Shown here piece after piece: positions 22,660 to 24,939 of a stretch of 24,939 nt of DNA. Position numbers and translations under genes: made by a program. Source of the stretch: CAYXRS01 sp964636485. Its GTDB lineage: Bacteria > Gemmatimonadota > Gemmatimonadetes > Gemmatimonadales > Gemmatimonadaceae. Location of the stretch: contig CAZWSO010000021.1 in NCBI GenBank assembly GCA_964636485.1, positions 1-24,939 of the forward strand, read 5' to 3'. The notes beneath the pieces are model-generated. The model saw only the letters and a program-made list of their open reading frames with translations, was not told the origin of the DNA and made no database searches. Numbering within the stretch: the stretch's first letter is position 1; the number at the start of each line of letters is the position of its first letter.

Positions 22660-23709
22660 ATGAGGGCGAGGCACATCCGGTACCGGTTCATGGCGAGTCG
22701 GACCCTGCCCGCGCTGGCGGCAGGCATGCTCGCGCTGCTGCCGATCACCCCGCGGCATGCGGCCGCGCAGGAAGAGGAATACCGGATCAGTCAGAGGGCG
22801 ACAATCAGCCAGAAACTCGGCGGTACGCTGATCAGCCTCGACTATTCGCGTCCGCTGGTGCGCGACCGGACCGAACTGTTCGGCAAGGTGGTGCACTGGG
22901 GCGAGCTTTGGACTCCCGGCGCGAATCAGGCGACGGTGCTGGAAGTGGACAAGGAGGTGAAGTTGAACGGTCATGCCGTGGAGCCGGGGCGGTGGTCGAT
23001 GTGGATCATCCCTTCCCGCGTCGGCCCCTGGGAACTTGTCCTCGACTCACGTGACTCGCTGTTCCACACACAGCGGCCGGAACTGACGGATGAACAGATC
23101 CGCTTCGTCGTCGAGGCCCGGGAAAATGCGCCGCTGACCGAGGCGCTCACATGGGCATTTCCACGAATTGCCCAGGATGGAGGCACCATGCGCTTGAGCT
23201 GGGGCACGCTGGAGATCGACATCGACGTCCAGGTCGCGTCCATCGCGCCGGTCACGACGGTGGCGGCCGAGGAGGCGGCGCTCTATGTCGGCAACTGGCG
23301 CATGATCGCGGCGCCGAACCCAGAGACAGGGGAGGCGCCGCCGCCCATGGTTCTGACCGTGAGGCTGGCGGAGGACGGCTCGCTGCTCGCTGGCTTCCCG
23401 CCCGGCGCATTCGGGCCACCGCCTGATCCGACAGCCATGAGCGCGGACGAGTCGAGCATGTCACCGCAGGAGCGGGAACGCGCGGAAGCGCGACGTGTGC
23501 TCGCCGCGCAGGCGCGCGAAGGCTTCGAGTACCTGCTGGTCCCCCGAGCCAAGGGCATTTTCCTGATGGGTTGGGTCCAGGATGGCGTGCTTCTCGACGT
23601 GGAGAAGATCTATCACGAGTTCGAGTTCGAGAACGACCGCGCTGTCCGCCTCACAGTTCGTGGCGAGGACGACAGGATCCTCGGGACGGGTACACGTGAC
23701 AGAGAATAG
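22660..23709 (+). CDS. DUF2911-domain exported protein
   Basis: A 349-aa protein. GGAGG at 22651-22655 is four bases before the ATG at 22660, which supports this start; the frame is open further upstream but inside the previous gene. The signal peptide ends near RHAAAQ (residue 37). DUF2911 covers about 41-195 with its hallmarks: ISQKLGGTLISLDYSRPLVRD, LFGKVVHWGELWTPGANQAT and PGRWSMWIIPSRVGPWELVL. The C-terminal 150 residues (about 200-349) are an extra beta-rich part seen in some relatives. DUF2911 has no assigned biochemical role. The last 82 codons are duplicated in inverted orientation at 24641-24893. Confidence 0.85.
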   Translation: MRARHIRYRFMASRTLPALAAGMLALLPITPRHAAAQEEEYRISQRATISQKLGGTLISLDYSRPLVRDRTELFGKVVHWGELWTPGANQATVLEVDKEVKLNGHAVEPGRWSMWIIPSRVGPWELVLDSRDSLFHTQRPELTDEQIRFVVEARENAPLTEALTWAFPRIAQDGGTMRLSWGTLEIDIDVQVASIAPVTTVAAEEAALYVGNWRMIAAPNPETGEAPPPMVLTVRLAEDGSLLAGFPPGAFGPPPDPTAMSADESSMSPQERERAEARRVLAAQAREGFEYLLVPRAKGIFLMGWVQDGVLLDVEKIYHEFEFENDRAVRLTVRGEDDRILGTGTRDRE

Positions 23710-23717
23710 CGCGATGC
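23465..23717 (+). repeat. Left arm of a 253-bp inverted duplication (end of the DUF2911 gene)
   Basis: This arm spans the last part of the DUF2911 gene and eight bases past its stop. It matches 24641-24893 on the other strand with about five substitutions, one deletion and one insertion, roughly 97% identity by eye. The arms are separated by 923 bp. Confidence 0.85.
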
Positions 23718-23895
23718 CCGCTGCCTGATCGCCAGCCGCGGCGGCGGCTTTCCTCGCGCGGTCCAGTGAGCGATACCGATTCGGTTCCCTGTCCAGTGAC
23801 TTGCGATACTCGACGTCCGCCGGCCGGTTGAGCGTCAGCAGCATGTCGCCGAGCAACTCGCGCGCCGGCGCCAGCGGGCCCGGCGTGACGCGGAT
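23718..23895 (-). pseudogene. C-terminal fragment of a TPR protein
   Basis: On the minus strand the frame reads TPGPLAPARELLGDMLLTLN, then RPADVEYRKSLDREPNRYRS and ARKAAAAAGDQAAG. This is the ending of a widespread TPR protein in which P-G-P-L-x-P-A-R-E-L-L-G-(D/E)-M-L-L is followed by A-L-x-E-Y-x-x-S-L. About three codons appear lost between RPAD and VEYRKSL. There is no start; the frame runs on into the DUF2911-derived repeat arm. It is a fragment, not a gene. Confidence 0.65.
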
Positions 23896-23927
23896 TCTCG
23901 GTTGCGTCTTCGCGATGCTGAGCGCAA

Positions 23928-24492
23928 TCAAGGACCTGGGAAAATGAACTTCACGTCCGCCTCGAACGTGGCGTCGTCGAAAATGGGGCCGCCAACAATG
24001 TCCCAGATGATACAATGGGGGTCGCTCGCCATCGGGCGTCCAGAACCCGCGATCGGAAACTGCACGCGCCCGCCGATTCCGTCGCGCAGCGTCGCGGTGC
24101 CCTCGAAGCTAAAGGCGTTGTCGGCCTCGAGCCTGCCCCGCTCGACCCGGATGTGGAGCCACTCCTCTCGACCTGACGGCGCCTTGGCATCGGTCCATCC
24201 GCGGCCGCAACCACCAGAATCGCGCCGTCCATTTGTACCGCACCGTCACGCGCCCCGAGGTCGCGGAAGACGATGTACGCCTGGAACCAGTCTCGCTCCG
24301 TTTCGCCGGAACCGCGCTCGAGCATGACCAGCTGCGGGACGGCGTTAAGGATGAGCAATAGCGACGACGCGAGCAGCGCTGCGATGGGGGCGTTCAGTTA
24401 CACGGCTCGAGTGGCGTCGGGAGCGGGCGCCGTCGGCGCGCGTCAGAAGCGGCCAGAAGCAATGCGGCGGGGAGCAACTTGCACCGGCGCAT
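23928..24492 (-). pseudogene. Frameshifted gene for an exported protein of unknown function
   Basis: The start is credible: AGGAGGT (24505-24499, minus strand) six bases before the ATG at 24492, and a signal peptide MRRCKLLPAALLLAAS. The frame then stops early. A second frame carries a hydrophobic segment and ERDWFQAYIVFRDLGARDGA up to about 24200. A third carries EEWLHIRVERGRLEADNAFS, the segment RVQFPIAGSGRPMAS and IFDDATFEADVKFIFPGP to the stop at 23928-23930. At least two frame changes therefore separate one original protein of about 185 residues. The family is not recognised. Its 3' part is shared with the fragment at 21833-21951. The breaks are either real mutations or sequencing indels. 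Confidence 0.6.
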
Positions 24493-24640
24493 CGGGTGAC
24501 CTCCTCATCTCAGGAGCGCCCGCGCGGCAGCACCCCGCGGCCGCGAAAGGCGCTCATTCTGCGTCCATGAGCCTCCAGCGCTGAATGCAGTCGGGGCGTC
24601 GACCGGAGGCTGGCGGTCCCCAGTGTCGCCCGCACCAGAA

Positions 24641-24893
24641 GCATCGCGCTATTCTCTGTCACGTGTACCCGTCCCGAGAATCCTGTCGTCCTCGCCACGG
24701 ACTGTGAGGTGGACGGCGCGGTCGTTCTCGAACTCGAACTCGTGATAGATCTTCTCCACGTTCGAGAAGCACGCCATCCTGGACCCAACCCATCGGAAAA
24801 TGCCCTTGGCTCGGGGGACCAGCAGGTACTCGAAGCCTTCGCGCGCCTGCGCGGCAAGCACACGTCGCGCTTCCGCGCGTTCCCGCTCCTGCG
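24641..24893 (-). pseudogene. Inverted copy of the DUF2911 gene 3' end (right arm)
   Basis: The minus strand encodes QERERAEARRVLAAQAREG and ends at the same RDRE stop as the DUF2911 gene at 22660-23709. A one-base deletion (TTCCTGATG to TTCCGATG) followed by a one-base insertion (CTCGACGTG to CTCGAACGTG) shifts and restores the frame, so GIFLMGWVQDGVLLDVEK becomes GIFRWVGSRMACFSNVEK. No start, signal peptide or DUF2911 domain is attached. It is a copy of the tail only. Confidence 0.8.
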
Positions 24894-24939
24894 CAGCATA
24901 CACGCGTAATCACTTGACGATTCGCAGCAGCGACGCGAG

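Noticed and set aside
23465..24893. The inverted arms as terminal repeats of an insertion sequence
   Set aside because: The arms are coding sequence of the DUF2911 gene, and the 923-bp interior has no transposase frame.

Overview
The window is GC-rich bacterial chromosome. Its content points to a member of the Gemmatimonadota or a close relative: many lipoproteins with short signal peptides, a TPR-CHAT protein with an ECF-type sigma factor and an anti-sigma factor, a DUF2911 protein, a large M14 carboxypeptidase with a C-terminal glutamine-amidotransferase-like part, and paired WYL regulators. This is an inference from protein families only. I saw no rRNA, tRNA, CRISPR array or intact insertion sequence.

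Layout. (1) 1-2851: the tail of a membrane protein; a perfect 20-bp inverted repeat; a minus-strand fusion of a SnoaL-like domain to a UbiA prenyltransferase; then a two-gene cassette (ribbon-helix-helix protein plus DUF6036-like nucleotidyltransferase) preceded by a 22-bp near-palindrome, which looks like a toxin-antitoxin-type pair. (2) 3023-5106: a kelch-repeat lipoprotein and a small ORF that looks like the tail of a repeated-module protein. (3) 5307-10483: the most interesting block. It encodes a membrane anti-sigma factor with two zinc-binding modules, a short lipoprotein ORF, a 1098-aa TPR-CHAT protein and a sigma factor, all on one strand. The set recalls the protease/anti-sigma/sigma logic known from type III-E CRISPR (Csx29/Csx30/RpoE), but without CRISPR and with the His of the CHAT HG motif replaced by Tyr. 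(4) 10747-15433: a DUF2779 protein combining a Cas4-like PD-(D/E)XK nuclease, a four-cysteine cluster and a DEDDy exonuclease fold; an unknown 121-aa protein; and two overlapping WYL regulators (PafB/PafC-like). This may be a DNA-damage or defence locus. (5) 15627-18348, minus strand: an Ig-repeat lipoprotein with a degenerate cupredoxin domain, overlapping an arylsulfotransferase-like lipoprotein. (6) 18349-19060: a non-coding stretch with a hairpin, a 12-codon ORF and a remnant of a Ser/Thr kinase N-terminus. (7) 19061-23709: the M14 peptidase, a CYCGC-motif Tat protein and a DUF2911 protein. (8) 21833-21951 and 23718-24893: a patchwork of gene fragments. The 3' end of the DUF2911 gene is repeated in inverted orientation at about 97% identity, a TPR fragment and a frameshifted exported-protein gene lie between the two copies, and a second inverted partial copy sits just after the M14 gene.

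How the parts may work together: block 3 reads as a signal-transduction operon in which the TPR-CHAT protein could act on the anchored anti-sigma factor to free the sigma factor. Block 4 reads as a nuclease with its own regulator pair. Both are hypotheses from domain content and gene order.
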